From JAFLUQ01 sp964537995 (GTDB taxonomy: Bacteria > Bacillota > Clostridia > UMGS1883), in NCBI GenBank assembly GCA_964537995.1, contig CAZICW010000016.1, positions 1 to 32,454 of the forward strand: a stretch of DNA of 32,454 nt, in the 5' to 3' direction. Positions within the stretch are counted from its first letter, which is position 1. The number at the start of each line of letters is the position of its first letter. Positions 13,373 to 21,967 of the stretch are shown here, in pieces. Made by a program: the position numbers and the translations under genes. Below the pieces are notes generated by a model. It made no database searches, had not been told where the DNA came from, and saw only the letters and a list, made by a program, of their open reading frames with translations.

Positions 13373-16070
13373 CAACCGCCTCCGTTACAGAATATTTTCC
13401 GTAGATAGCCTGTTTCAGCTCATCCATAGCCTTACCGAACTCAGTCCAGTCGCCGTTTTTGCGGGCAGCCTCCGCGCGCTCGTAGGCGTCGGCAATTTCA
13501 TCAACAGCCTCTTCCGGCTTTACAACGGTCGATATTGTGTTATCCTCATCGGCTTCCGGCGCATTTGTGCCGAACAGCTTCTCCAGAGCATCGCTGAGAG
13601 TAGGCTCCATGACGACACTTTCTCCGTAGGCAACCACAACTCTTTTGACCTCGGGAAGAGCTGCGGCGTTGGAGGTTGTGAGATATATTGGCTCGACGTA
13701 AATCAGACTGTTTTCAATCGGTATAACAAGCAAGTTCCCTTTTATTACGCTTGAACCGCCCTGATCCCAAAGAGAAATTTCCTTTGAGATTTCGTCGTCG
13801 GAGTCAATGCGGTTTTCGATGTGCAGCGTACCGTAAACGGTTTTTCCCGTCGGAAACTTATACAGCATAAGCTCACCGTTGCTTCTCGATACCAGCCAGC
13901 CCACGAGATTTTCCTTGCTTGCCGGAACAAACGGCTCCATCAGCACAAGCTCGGCAGCCTCGTCTCCGAATTGTTCCAGTCTCATAAAGTTATAATATGG
14001 CTGAATATCCGTGATTTCATTATTCATATATTTTTCCTTCGGGGTTGCCCAGAGGTCGGAATTACCGTAGAAATTTGTCGTATCCGTCATATGGTAGCGC
14101 AGGTATACCTCGTACTGTATGCGGAAAAGCGCCTCAGGGCAGCGGATATGCCCGGCAAGGTCAGCGGGAAAGGCTTCGTCCGCGAAAGCGGAAGGATAAA
14201 TCCTTTCGTATGTTTTTATTATGGGGTCGTTTTGGTCGGTAATATAAATTTTCAAATTTCCGCTGTAGGCATCTATCACAGCCTTTGCGCTGTTGCGGAT
14301 ATAATTTACTCCGCTGTAGGTTTGACTGTATGGCATTTTATCCGAAGCGGTGTAAAGGTCAAGCACCCATTTCAGCCCGCCGTTTTCGTCGATGAGTATA
14401 TACGGGTCTTCGTCCTGAATCAGGAAGGGTACGGCTTTTTCCACTCTGTCGTATATATTTCTCGTTATCAGCATACGGCTGTCGTCATTTATATAGCCGG
14501 AAATTAAAAGCTTATAATCAAGCTTGTCGATTGAAAACAGAATACGATTCAGCAGTGTCATTTTTATTCCGCTGTCCGCGTCATACACCTTCCCCGTCAT
14601 TTCGTCCTCGGTTACATAGTCCAGTTCATCATAGTCGGTGTTAACAACGGCATAGTCATCTGTATGCTCGCCGTAATATATACGCGGCTGAGTAACCTCG
14701 GGATAGCCCTCCTCGCTGGTCACGGGCATATTGTCAATTACATAAACAGGCTGACCGTCCTCGTTTATTTCGTTTATCGTATTTGCGACAATGCCGTAGC
14801 CGTGAGTATAACGCAGATGTCGGTTTATATAGTTCTGCGCGGCTTCGGGAAGCTTGGACGAATCCAGCTCGCGCGGAGCTATATTTATCGCGGTGTTGCT
14901 TCCGTTTACACTGTACGGTACAATGTCGGAGTCGGTGAAGGTATAGTAGCTGCGTATGCTTTTTGTGGAATTGGAAACCGAAAGCGTTGCGGGAAGGTCG
15001 ATTATCCTGATGTTGTCAACGGTTTCCGCGTTCGCTTCAATGCTTTCCGAATCGAGATTTTCCTCGACGGAAAAGGTACGCACCTCAACGTCATTGAGAT
15101 TGAAGCCCATTTTGGTATATTTCATATTACTTTCAATATACGGCTGCTCGTAGGCGACTTCATTGGGCGCAACAACGAAATTCTGGACTACAAGGGCAAT
15201 TACCGCGACAATAATATATATTGCCGGAAAAACCAAGACGGAAACAACGGCGCGTTTGATTTTTCCTCTGAACAGAAAAACAAGCGCGAGAATTATAAGC
15301 ACGCAGATTATTATAGGCGCAGCCTTATAAAACGGAATCCATACTTTAACCGCCGTATAGCCGGCGCCTGCCGTGTCGGCAACGGTGGAATATACAAGTC
15401 CTTCCGCCGTAAAGCGGTATGTTATCGCTTTCACCGCCGCCAAGGCAAACACAATAACGGCGCAGTGACCGAAAATTTTCCTGTCACGCAGGAGAGACAC
15501 GAGCGCTTCGCGGTCATGCCCGCCGGCACACATTATAAAATATGAAACAGCGGTATATATTAACAGCAAAATTAATATGAAGGAAGCTATGTTTGCCATA
15601 CCGATATAGAAATCGCGCTTAAAAAAGAAGTAGCTGATGTCCTTCCCGAAAAGCGGATCGGTTTCTCCGTAGGGGACGGCATTTTTATACAGCAGCAGCT
15701 TTTCTCCCAAGCCGCCTGAGCATGACAAAGCTGTAAAAAGCCCCAAAAGCGCTCCTATGCCATAGATAAATTTGCGCTTCATAATCCACATAAGCTCACC
15801 GCGCGCCGAAGCAGTACGTCTGAGAACGGCTCCGTTAATCAATGAGAGAACAAATGTTACGAAAAACAGACCTACTCCCGAAAGAAGCTTCGCCGCAAGC
15901 CGAACAAGGAAAACGGAAACATACTCCTCTCCTACTTCGGCAACCTTAAGATATTCCATATAAAAGCCGAAGCCGGCAATTACGGCTGCAATAACGGCTA
16001 TTACCGCAATCCATTTCAAAATTTTTGATGCCAAGCCCTCTCCGTCGGATATTGCATTCATAAAAACCAT
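13359..16070 (-). CDS. UPF0182 family large membrane protein
   Basis: 903-aa UPF0182 protein of unknown function. The first third (about 1-310) holds roughly seven transmembrane helices. It includes 'GKDISYFFFKRDFY', the family's hallmark region. After 'QNFVVAPNEVAYEQPYIESNMKYTKMGF', about 320-820 is a large extracellular domain with family motifs such as 'NNTKSIRSYYTF'-like and 'THGYGIVANTINE'. The C-terminus (about 830-895) is a soluble helical segment with a 'GDWTEFGKAMDELKQ' motif. ATG 16070 follows GAGGGA; an upstream frame extension would overlap ftsY. It sits 13 nt after ftsY and overlaps the downstream lipoprotein gene, so its context is the smc-ftsY operon. The role is not known. Confidence 0.92.
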   Translation of the reverse strand: MVFMNAISDGEGLASKILKWIAVIAVIAAVIAGFGFYMEYLKVAEVGEEYVSVFLVRLAAKLLSGVGLFFVTFVLSLINGAVLRRTASARGELMWIMKRKFIYGIGALLGLFTALSCSGGLGEKLLLYKNAVPYGETDPLFGKDISYFFFKRDFYIGMANIASFILILLLIYTAVSYFIMCAGGHDREALVSLLRDRKIFGHCAVIVFALAAVKAITYRFTAEGLVYSTVADTAGAGYTAVKVWIPFYKAAPIIICVLIILALVFLFRGKIKRAVVSVLVFPAIYIIVAVIALVVQNFVVAPNEVAYEQPYIESNMKYTKMGFNLNDVEVRTFSVEENLDSESIEANAETVDNIRIIDLPATLSVSNSTKSIRSYYTFTDSDIVPYSVNGSNTAINIAPRELDSSKLPEAAQNYINRHLRYTHGYGIVANTINEINEDGQPVYVIDNMPVTSEEGYPEVTQPRIYYGEHTDDYAVVNTDYDELDYVTEDEMTGKVYDADSGIKMTLLNRILFSIDKLDYKLLISGYINDDSRMLITRNIYDRVEKAVPFLIQDEDPYILIDENGGLKWVLDLYTASDKMPYSQTYSGVNYIRNSAKAVIDAYSGNLKIYITDQNDPIIKTYERIYPSAFADEAFPADLAGHIRCPEALFRIQYEVYLRYHMTDTTNFYGNSDLWATPKEKYMNNEITDIQPYYNFMRLEQFGDEAAELVLMEPFVPASKENLVGWLVSRSNGELMLYKFPTGKTVYGTLHIENRIDSDDEISKEISLWDQGGSSVIKGNLLVIPIENSLIYVEPIYLTTSNAAALPEVKRVVVAYGESVVMEPTLSDALEKLFGTNAPEADEDNTISTVVKPEEAVDEIADAYERAEAARKNGDWTEFGKAMDELKQAIYGKYSVTEAVDDEE

Positions 16071-16083
16071 AATTTCCCTCTTT

Positions 16084-17193
16084 TCAATATTTGGCGTCTT
16101 CATGATTATCATCGGAGAACAGAGCCTCCGCAAAGGTCTCGGCGTTAAATGCCTGAAGGTCGTTTATACCCTCGCCCACACCGATGAATTTTACGGGGAT
16201 ACCCAATTTCCGGATAATCTGAATCACAATTCCGCCCTTTGCCGTACCGTCCAGCTTTGTAAGCACAATTCCCGTAAGCTCGGCGGCGCGGTTAAATTCT
16301 TCCGCCTGATTTACGGCGTTCTGCCCTGTGGTGGCGTCAAGCACAAGCAGGACTTCCTTGTTCGCTCCCGGAAGCTCACGATCAATCACGCGGTATATTT
16401 TCTTCAGCTCCTCCATAAGATTTTTTTTGTTGTGCAGCCGTCCGGCGGTGTCACAGATGAGAACGTCCGCCTTGCGGCCTTTTGCTGCGGAGCAGCCGTC
16501 AAAAATAACTGCGGCCGGGTCGGCTCCCTCAGTCAAGCGGATAATGGGAACGGAGTTACGCTCAGCCCATATTTCAAGCTGATCCGCAGCCGCCGCGCGA
16601 AAGGTGTCGGCGGCTGCAAGCACAACGGACTTTCCCTCGTTTACGAGCTTATTCGTCAGCTTACCAATTGTGGTTGTCTTACCGACACCGTTCACTCCGA
16701 TAACGAGAATAACGGACGGAGTAGTGTCAAGCTTAAGCTCACTGTCGCTGCCGCTCAATATTTCGCTGATTATCGCTTTCAGCTCGGCTTTGGCTTCTTC
16801 GGCTCCGCTTATGCGCTTTTCTTTGACTCTTTCGCGCAGAGCTTCCACTATTTCCATTGAGGTTGCGCCGCCGATGTCCGCCAGAATAAGAGCTTCCTCA
16901 AGCTCGTCATAGAGGTCGTCGTCAATTTTTCTCGACGGCTTGAAAACAGCGTCAACCTTGCCTGCGAAGGCTCCGCGAGTTTTTCCAAGTCCCTCCATAA
17001 GACGTGAAAACAGACCTTTTTTATCGAGAGCTTCCTCCCGTTCGGATACGGCTTCGGCTTCCTGCTCGGCGCCGTCATCAACGTGAATTTCTTCCCCGAT
17101 TTTTTCGGTATCTTCCGAAACGGGGGTATCAATTGCAGCCTCCGCATCTTCCCCGTCCTGTTTCTTTTTTTTGAAAATATCAAATAATGCCAT
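16084..17193 (-). CDS. ftsY: signal recognition particle receptor FtsY
   Basis: 369-aa SRP-receptor GTPase that docks ribosome-nascent chain complexes at the membrane. It has a charged, acidic N-terminal region (about 10-57), an N domain (about 60-150) and a G domain with G1 GVNGVGKT (166-173), DTFRA (196-200), DTAGR (248-252) and TKLD (312-315). The 'GVGEGINDLQAFNAETF' C-terminus is canonical. ATG 17193 follows AGGAGG with normal spacing. It lies 12 nt after smc, the usual Firmicutes order. Downstream is the UPF0182 gene instead of the ylxM-ffh genes. Confidence 0.97.
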   Translation of the reverse strand: MALFDIFKKKKQDGEDAEAAIDTPVSEDTEKIGEEIHVDDGAEQEAEAVSEREEALDKKGLFSRLMEGLGKTRGAFAGKVDAVFKPSRKIDDDLYDELEEALILADIGGATSMEIVEALRERVKEKRISGAEEAKAELKAIISEILSGSDSELKLDTTPSVILVIGVNGVGKTTTIGKLTNKLVNEGKSVVLAAADTFRAAAADQLEIWAERNSVPIIRLTEGADPAAVIFDGCSAAKGRKADVLICDTAGRLHNKKNLMEELKKIYRVIDRELPGANKEVLLVLDATTGQNAVNQAEEFNRAAELTGIVLTKLDGTAKGGIVIQIIRKLGIPVKFIGVGEGINDLQAFNAETFAEALFSDDNHEDAKY

Positions 17194-17205
17194 GATGCGT
17201 ACCTC

Positions 17206-20200
17206 CTAAATATCTTCTGCGGCTATATCGTCAAGCTTCATCGAAAGAAGTTTGCTTACACCCTTTTCCTGCATTGTCACGCCGTAAAGTATGTCCGACG
17301 CTTCCATTGTGCCGCGACGGTGGGTTATGACAATGAACTGCGTATTGCTGCCGTAATTCCTTATGTAGTCGGCAAAGCGGTAAACATTTTCGTCATCGAG
17401 CGCGGCTTCGATTTCATCCAGCACAATGAACGGCGACGGAGAAACTTTTAGCAGCGCGAACAGCAGCGCAATTGCGGTCATGGCGTGTTCCCCACCCGAA
17501 AAGAGCGATATGTTTTGCAATTTTTTCCCCGGCGGCTGAACTTCAATTTCAATGCCGCTTTCAAGCACATCGGCAGGGTCGGCAAGACGCACTTCGCCGT
17601 GACCGCCGCCAAACAGCTCAGCAAATATTTCACTGAAATTTTCATTTATAATCTTAAATTTTTCCGTAAATTGCTCACGCATAACCGTCAGCATTTCGGC
17701 TATAAGCTTTTTTAGATTTTTTTCGGCGGCCTCAAGATCGCTGACCTGTGACAGCATAAATTCGTAGCGTTGCTTTACTTCTTTATATTCATCAATGGCA
17801 TCGATATTTATATTGCCCAATGCCTTGATTTTATTCTTCAGCTCGCTTATTTTTTTCTGCGCCGAGGTCATAGAGCTTATATTTTTACGCAAAGGCAGGG
17901 CCGCGTTATAGGTAAGCTCGTAATCATCCCAAAGGCGGTTTGAGGCGCTTTCGCAGTCGCCCTCCAGTCTTGTTTTGCGGGTTTCGAGTCGGACGACTTC
18001 CTCCTGCGCGACAAAAACAGCGTCGCTCAAGGATTTTATTTCGCTTTGTATTTCTTCAAGGCGTTTGTTTGTGCCGCCCTTATCCGCAAGGCGTTTGTTT
18101 ATTTTTTCGCGCAGCTCTCGGACTTGCGCGTCGCTTTCTTCAGCCTTTGCGCGGCTTTTTTCAAGAGCCTCGGAAAGCTCCTTCACCTTTTTGTTCTGTT
18201 CGTCGCGAAGCCTTTGCCTCCGCTCGCAGTCCGCAGAGGAATTATCAAGCTGCTCCTTTAATTCCGCTTCTCGCTGTCTGAAAATTTCAATATCCTTTTC
18301 CGCGGCGGCAATTTCCATACGCTTGTCCGTGACAAGCTGTGCCGCCGCTTCACGCTTTTCATCCGCGGCTTTAAGAGTCTCTGCCATAGACAAAACCGTA
18401 CTCTCCGCGCTTGCGATAAGCTCATCGGAGCCTCGCAGTGCGCTTTTAAGTCCTGTTTTGTTTTCATCCGCTTCGGCACGAATTTTTTCGAGAGCGGCTT
18501 TTTCGTCGGCAAGCCTTGCCGAACGTTTGGTGTTTATTTCCAAAAGGCTGCGCTTCATTTCCGCTTCCGCGTTCAGGCGCGTCAGTTTCCCCTCGGCATC
18601 GGCAAGCAAAAGACGCTCATTTTCTGCTTCTTCGCTTACCTTATCGTATTCTTCGCTCAGAGCGTCAATTTCTTCCTCAACAGCTTCGCTGCGTTTTTCA
18701 AGCTTGGCACATTCCTTTTCCAGAGCGGAAATTTCTTCGCTCCTTTGCAGCAAAGCCTGACTTTTGTTTATACTGCCGCCCGTAATGCTGCCTCCCGGCA
18801 GGAGAAGCTCTCCCTCAAGCGTGACAATTTTGAAGCGGTAGCGGTTTTCCTTTGCTATTTTGACGGCGTTGTCCATATTATCGACAATAAGCGTTCTTCC
18901 GAGCAAGCCTTCAACAACTCCGTCAAGAAGGCTGTCGCGCTTTACAACGTCGGCGGCAACCGCCAAAGCGCCGTTTGAGGAAAGAATTTTGGCTTCCCCG
19001 TCAAGACGGCGGGCAGACTGAGCGGTTATCGGAAGAAAGGTTACGCGACCCATACGGTTGCGTTTCAGATACTCTATGGCCTCCTTTGCTTCCGCCTCGT
19101 TGTTAACGACAATATTTTGCATTGCGCCGCCGAGAGCTGTCTCAATTGCGGTTATATATTTTTTGTCCGTCTTTATCAGCTTACTCAGCACACCGATCAG
19201 ATTTCCGCGGTATTTTCCGCGGCTGTGATCGTTTATAATGTCACGGACGCTTCGCGCGTAGCCTTCGAGTCCGCGTTCCATCTCTTTAAGCATATCAAGC
19301 CTTGCGCTTTTTTCGCCCGACAGAGAAACAAGGCGGTTACATTCATCCTTCTTATCTTGTACTAATTTGCTTAATTCGGCGAACTTAACCGACTTTTCGT
19401 TTGCCGCCGAAAGAATAATTTCCTTTTGACGTTCGGTTGCGGTACGGCTTTCCTCTATTTCGGCAAGTTCGGCTTTACAGTCCGCAATGCTTTGCTCCGC
19501 TGCCGCCATATCATCCTCTAAGGTGCGGCGGCGGTCTTCATAGCTGTGTTCAAGGGCTTCAAGACCTTCTATTTTTGTGCCGGTTTCCGCCTTTTCGCGT
19601 CCAAGCTCCGTAACTCTGTTCTTCGCTTCGTCAAGAGCCGCGCCGCGGACGGCCGTCTCCCTTACGGCTTCGCGCATTTTCACTTCAAGGGCGCCAAGCT
19701 CCGTGTTAAGCAGTTTGAGACGTTCTGTGGCGGCGGAAATATCATTTTCGGCGGCGGACAGGCTTTCACGCAGCGTCTCGCCTCGCCTTTCCCAATCTTT
19801 AAGCTCGGTTTCGGTTCGGATTACATTATCCCGTGTGTTTTTTATGGCGCTCTCGGTCAGCGCGGTTTCGCTTTTTATCTGTGCGGATTTTGTTTCCGCC
19901 GCCGACAGACCGGAGCGAAGCTCCTCAATTTCGCCGTCGGCTTCCTTTATTTTTTCAAAAAGCCTCTCGCTTTCGCAAGATGCGTCATCATGACTTTTTT
20001 TCGCCGAATTGAACTGTTCCTGCGCCACGGAATAATTTTCCGCGGTTTCGGCGAGCTGAGCCTTGCGCGCGTCTATAATGCCAAGCAGCGCACTGACCTC
20101 TATGCCCTTAAGCTCCTCGCGAAAATTGAGATATTTAACAGCCTTCTCGCTTTGCTTTGCCAAAGGCTCAATTCTTCCCTCAAGTTCGGAGAGGATATCC

Positions 20201-20775
20201 TTTACGCGTGTAAGATTTTCCTCGGTGCGTTCAAGCTTGCGTTCGGCTTCCTGCTTACGGCAACGGTACTTGCTTATGCCTGCCGCTTCCTCGAACACTC
20301 CGCGGCGATCCTCGGCTTTTTGAGAAAGAATTTCGGCAATTTTGCCCTGCCCTACAATGGAGTAGCCGTCGCGCCCCATACCGGTATCCATAAACAGCTC
20401 GTGTATATCCCTAAGTCTGCATGGATTACGATTTATCATATATTCGCTTTCTCCGCTCCTGAAAACCCGTCGAGTTATTTCAACCTCGGTATATTCGCAC
20501 GGAAGCAGACGTGAGGTGTTGTCAAACACCATTGAAACCTCGGCATAACCGAGAGCCTTGCGCTTCTGAGTTCCGTTAAATATGACATCTTCCATTTTAC
20601 CTCCGCGGAGAGCTTTGGCGCTTTGTTCGCCCATAACCCAACGCACCGCGTCGGCAATATTGCTTTTGCCGCTTCCGTTGGGACCTACAATCGCGGTTAT
20701 GCCGTCGTGAACGTCTATAATCGTCTTATCGGCAAAGGACTTAAAGCCCTGAAGCTCTATGCGTTTAAGATACAA
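17206..20775 (-). CDS. smc: chromosome segregation ATPase SMC
   Basis: 1189-aa structural maintenance of chromosomes protein, the ATPase of bacterial condensin (with ScpA and ScpB). Walker A GPNGSGKS is at 31-38; long coiled-coil arms flank a hinge near the middle ('SVRDIINDHSRGKYRGNLIGVLS...ALGGAMQNIVVNNE'); the signature FSGGEHAMTA is near 1092 and Walker B FIVLDE at about 1116. The signature has His where most bacterial SMCs have Arg or Lys (SGGER/K). Start codon TTG 20775 sits 6 nt after GAGGTG and gives the family N-terminus 'MYLKRIELQGFKSF'; longer starts would add unrelated residues. It is the first gene of the operon. Confidence 0.96.
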   Translation of the reverse strand: MYLKRIELQGFKSFADKTIIDVHDGITAIVGPNGSGKSNIADAVRWVMGEQSAKALRGGKMEDVIFNGTQKRKALGYAEVSMVFDNTSRLLPCEYTEVEITRRVFRSGESEYMINRNPCRLRDIHELFMDTGMGRDGYSIVGQGKIAEILSQKAEDRRGVFEEAAGISKYRCRKQEAERKLERTEENLTRVKDILSELEGRIEPLAKQSEKAVKYLNFREELKGIEVSALLGIIDARKAQLAETAENYSVAQEQFNSAKKSHDDASCESERLFEKIKEADGEIEELRSGLSAAETKSAQIKSETALTESAIKNTRDNVIRTETELKDWERRGETLRESLSAAENDISAATERLKLLNTELGALEVKMREAVRETAVRGAALDEAKNRVTELGREKAETGTKIEGLEALEHSYEDRRRTLEDDMAAAEQSIADCKAELAEIEESRTATERQKEIILSAANEKSVKFAELSKLVQDKKDECNRLVSLSGEKSARLDMLKEMERGLEGYARSVRDIINDHSRGKYRGNLIGVLSKLIKTDKKYITAIETALGGAMQNIVVNNEAEAKEAIEYLKRNRMGRVTFLPITAQSARRLDGEAKILSSNGALAVAADVVKRDSLLDGVVEGLLGRTLIVDNMDNAVKIAKENRYRFKIVTLEGELLLPGGSITGGSINKSQALLQRSEEISALEKECAKLEKRSEAVEEEIDALSEEYDKVSEEAENERLLLADAEGKLTRLNAEAEMKRSLLEINTKRSARLADEKAALEKIRAEADENKTGLKSALRGSDELIASAESTVLSMAETLKAADEKREAAAQLVTDKRMEIAAAEKDIEIFRQREAELKEQLDNSSADCERRQRLRDEQNKKVKELSEALEKSRAKAEESDAQVRELREKINKRLADKGGTNKRLEEIQSEIKSLSDAVFVAQEEVVRLETRKTRLEGDCESASNRLWDDYELTYNAALPLRKNISSMTSAQKKISELKNKIKALGNINIDAIDEYKEVKQRYEFMLSQVSDLEAAEKNLKKLIAEMLTVMREQFTEKFKIINENFSEIFAELFGGGHGEVRLADPADVLESGIEIEVQPPGKKLQNISLFSGGEHAMTAIALLFALLKVSPSPFIVLDEIEAALDDENVYRFADYIRNYGSNTQFIVITHRRGTMEASDILYGVTMQEKGVSKLLSMKLDDIAAEDI

Positions 20776-20830
20776 ACATCTCACCTCAAACATTTTGTCT
20801 TTATGTAAAATTTCCCTAAAGCGTATAAGA

Positions 20831-20847
20831 AACACATTTTATGTGTT
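20831..20847. repeat. 7-bp inverted repeat at the smc transcription start
   Basis: AACACAT (20831-20837) is inverted as ATGTGTT (20841-20847) around TTT. On the minus strand it lies 1-18 nt downstream of the -10 box, so it covers the start of the smc transcript. It may be an operator or a small 5' hairpin. Confidence 0.45.
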
Positions 20848-20848
20848 C

Positions 20849-20877
20849 ATTATAGCATAAATCTTCCTGCTTTGCAA
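20849..20877 (-). promoter_or_regulatory. sigma-A promoter of the smc-ftsY operon
   Basis: On the minus strand, TTGCAA (20877-20872) and TATAAT (20854-20849) are separated by 17 nt. The leader to the smc TTG is about 67 nt and contains the small inverted repeat at its start. Confidence 0.7.
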
Positions 20878-20896
20878 GAAAAAATACTGTCATAGA

Positions 20897-20925
20897 TTGA
20901 CTTTTTGCGTGTTTTGTATTAAAAT
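20897..20925 (+). promoter_or_regulatory. sigma-A promoter of the radical SAM gene
   Basis: TTGACT (20897-20902, 5/6) and TAAAAT (20920-20925) are separated by 17 nt. Transcription would begin near 20932, leaving only about 16 nt of leader, just enough for the TGGAGG ribosome binding site. This rules out the longer reading frame that starts at 20897. Confidence 0.7.
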
Positions 20926-20947
20926 TGACATAATGGAGGCTGTTGAT

Positions 20948-21832
20948 ATGGAAGAATATAAAAATTGCCGCCTCTGTCCGCGCGAATGCGGTGCGGATCG
21001 TACAGTTTCGCGTGGATATTGCGCCATGAGCGCGGAAATTACGGCGGCACGGGCGTCTCTGCATTTTTGGGAGGAGCCGTGCATCAGCGGGAAAAACGGC
21101 AGCGGCACTGTTTTTTTCAGCGGCTGCTGCCTCGGCTGTGTTTACTGCCAGAATTACAAGCTGTCGCACGGCGGCGTCGGAAAGAAAATCTCCGTTCATC
21201 GGCTTGCGGAAATTTTTCGCGAGCTGGAGGAAAGGGGCGCGGAAAACATAAATCTCGTCACGCCGACACACTTTACGCCGTCAATAATTGAATCGCTGAA
21301 GCTGTACCGTCCGAAAATTCCGATAATTTACAATTGCGGCGGCTATGAAAAAGCCGAAACAATAGACAGTCTTAACGGATATATAGATATTTATCTCACG
21401 GATATTAAATATTTCGGCAATGAATACGCTGTGAAATACAGCAATGCGACGAATTATTTTTCCGTTGCTTATTCTGCCGCGGAAAAGATGATAGAGCAGC
21501 TCGGCACACCTGTATATGACAAAAACGGACTTATGAAAAGGGGTGTCATAATTCGTCACCTCTGCCTTCCTAATATGCGTCATGACAGTATGGAAATATT
21601 GAAGTCTTTGACACGGCTGCCGAAAAACAGCTTTGTTCTCAGTCTCATGAGTCAGTATACACCTTTCGGCGAGCTATCGAAATTTCCCGAAATGAAGCGC
21701 AGACTGACGACCTTTGAATACAACAGTGTCGTTGATTATGCGGTATCGCTCGGTCTTACAAACGGATATACACAAGATCGTCGCAGCGCCAAGGAAGAAT
21801 ATACGCCGGAATTTGACTTAAGAGGTCTGTAA
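20948..21832 (+). CDS. radical SAM protein, PflX-like (COG1313 type)
   Basis: 294-aa iron-sulfur protein. The radical SAM cluster motif is C60-x3-C64-x2-C67 (SGCCLGCVYCQNY). Four N-terminal cysteines (C7, C10, C14, C25; 'CRLCPRECGADR...GYC') are typical of the PflX-like group and may bind zinc or a second cluster. The remainder has the expected 'NLVTPTHFTPSI', 'YNCGGYEKAETI', 'DIYLTDIKYF' and 'VIIRHLCLPN' segments. The substrate is unknown; sequence similarity to pyruvate formate-lyase activases does not prove that function, and no glycyl radical enzyme gene is nearby. Start ATG 20948 is 8 nt after TGGAGG. It stands alone, followed by a structured intergenic region. Confidence 0.9.
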   Translation: MEEYKNCRLCPRECGADRTVSRGYCAMSAEITAARASLHFWEEPCISGKNGSGTVFFSGCCLGCVYCQNYKLSHGGVGKKISVHRLAEIFRELEERGAENINLVTPTHFTPSIIESLKLYRPKIPIIYNCGGYEKAETIDSLNGYIDIYLTDIKYFGNEYAVKYSNATNYFSVAYSAAEKMIEQLGTPVYDKNGLMKRGVIIRHLCLPNMRHDSMEILKSLTRLPKNSFVLSLMSQYTPFGELSKFPEMKRRLTTFEYNSVVDYAVSLGLTNGYTQDRRSAKEEYTPEFDLRGL

Positions 21833-21902
21833 AGTTAATTATCTTTACACGATGCAAACCGCAAATTATTGCAATACACATTGTGAAGGCAATTAACTTT
21901 AC
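21829..21902. repeat. 12-bp inverted repeat bounding a 50-nt loop
   Basis: GTAAAGTTAATT (21829-21840) is perfectly inverted as AATTAACTTTAC (21891-21902). The left arm includes the stop codon of the radical SAM gene. The interior has short dyads (CACATTGTG at about 21877-21886; GCAA/TTGC). It could be an mRNA 3' structure or a small repeat element. I cannot see a second copy in this window. Confidence 0.65.
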
Positions 21903-21925
21903 AACATACGAAAATCATTTTAATT

Positions 21926-21967
21926 AAAAATACGATGTAAAGCTGTCTGGCTTTACATCGTATTTTT
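21926..21967. terminator. strong bidirectional intrinsic terminator
   Basis: AAAAATACGATGTAAAGC (21926-21943) is perfectly inverted at 21950-21967, an 18-bp stem with the 6-nt loop TGTCTG. Each arm gives a U run for the opposite strand. It ends the radical SAM gene (+) and the ABC-F gene (-). The last four codons and stop of the ABC-F gene lie inside one arm. Confidence 0.9.

Noticed and set aside
16102..16860. 252-codon frame opposite ftsY
   Set aside because: Lies fully across the ftsY G domain; no domain and no promoter seen.
17975..18760. Long open frame on the plus strand opposite smc, Ser-rich
   Set aside because: Mirror of the smc coiled-coil codons on the other strand; low-complexity Ser/Arg/Ala content and no ribosome binding site.
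19546..20514. 322-codon open frame on the plus strand opposite smc
   Set aside because: Antisense of the N-terminal third of smc, caused by codon bias; aromatic- and Arg-rich with no recognisable motif.
20948..21832. Pyruvate formate-lyase activating enzyme
   Set aside because: The extra N-terminal cysteines and the spacing match the PflX-like group, and no glycyl radical enzyme gene is adjacent.
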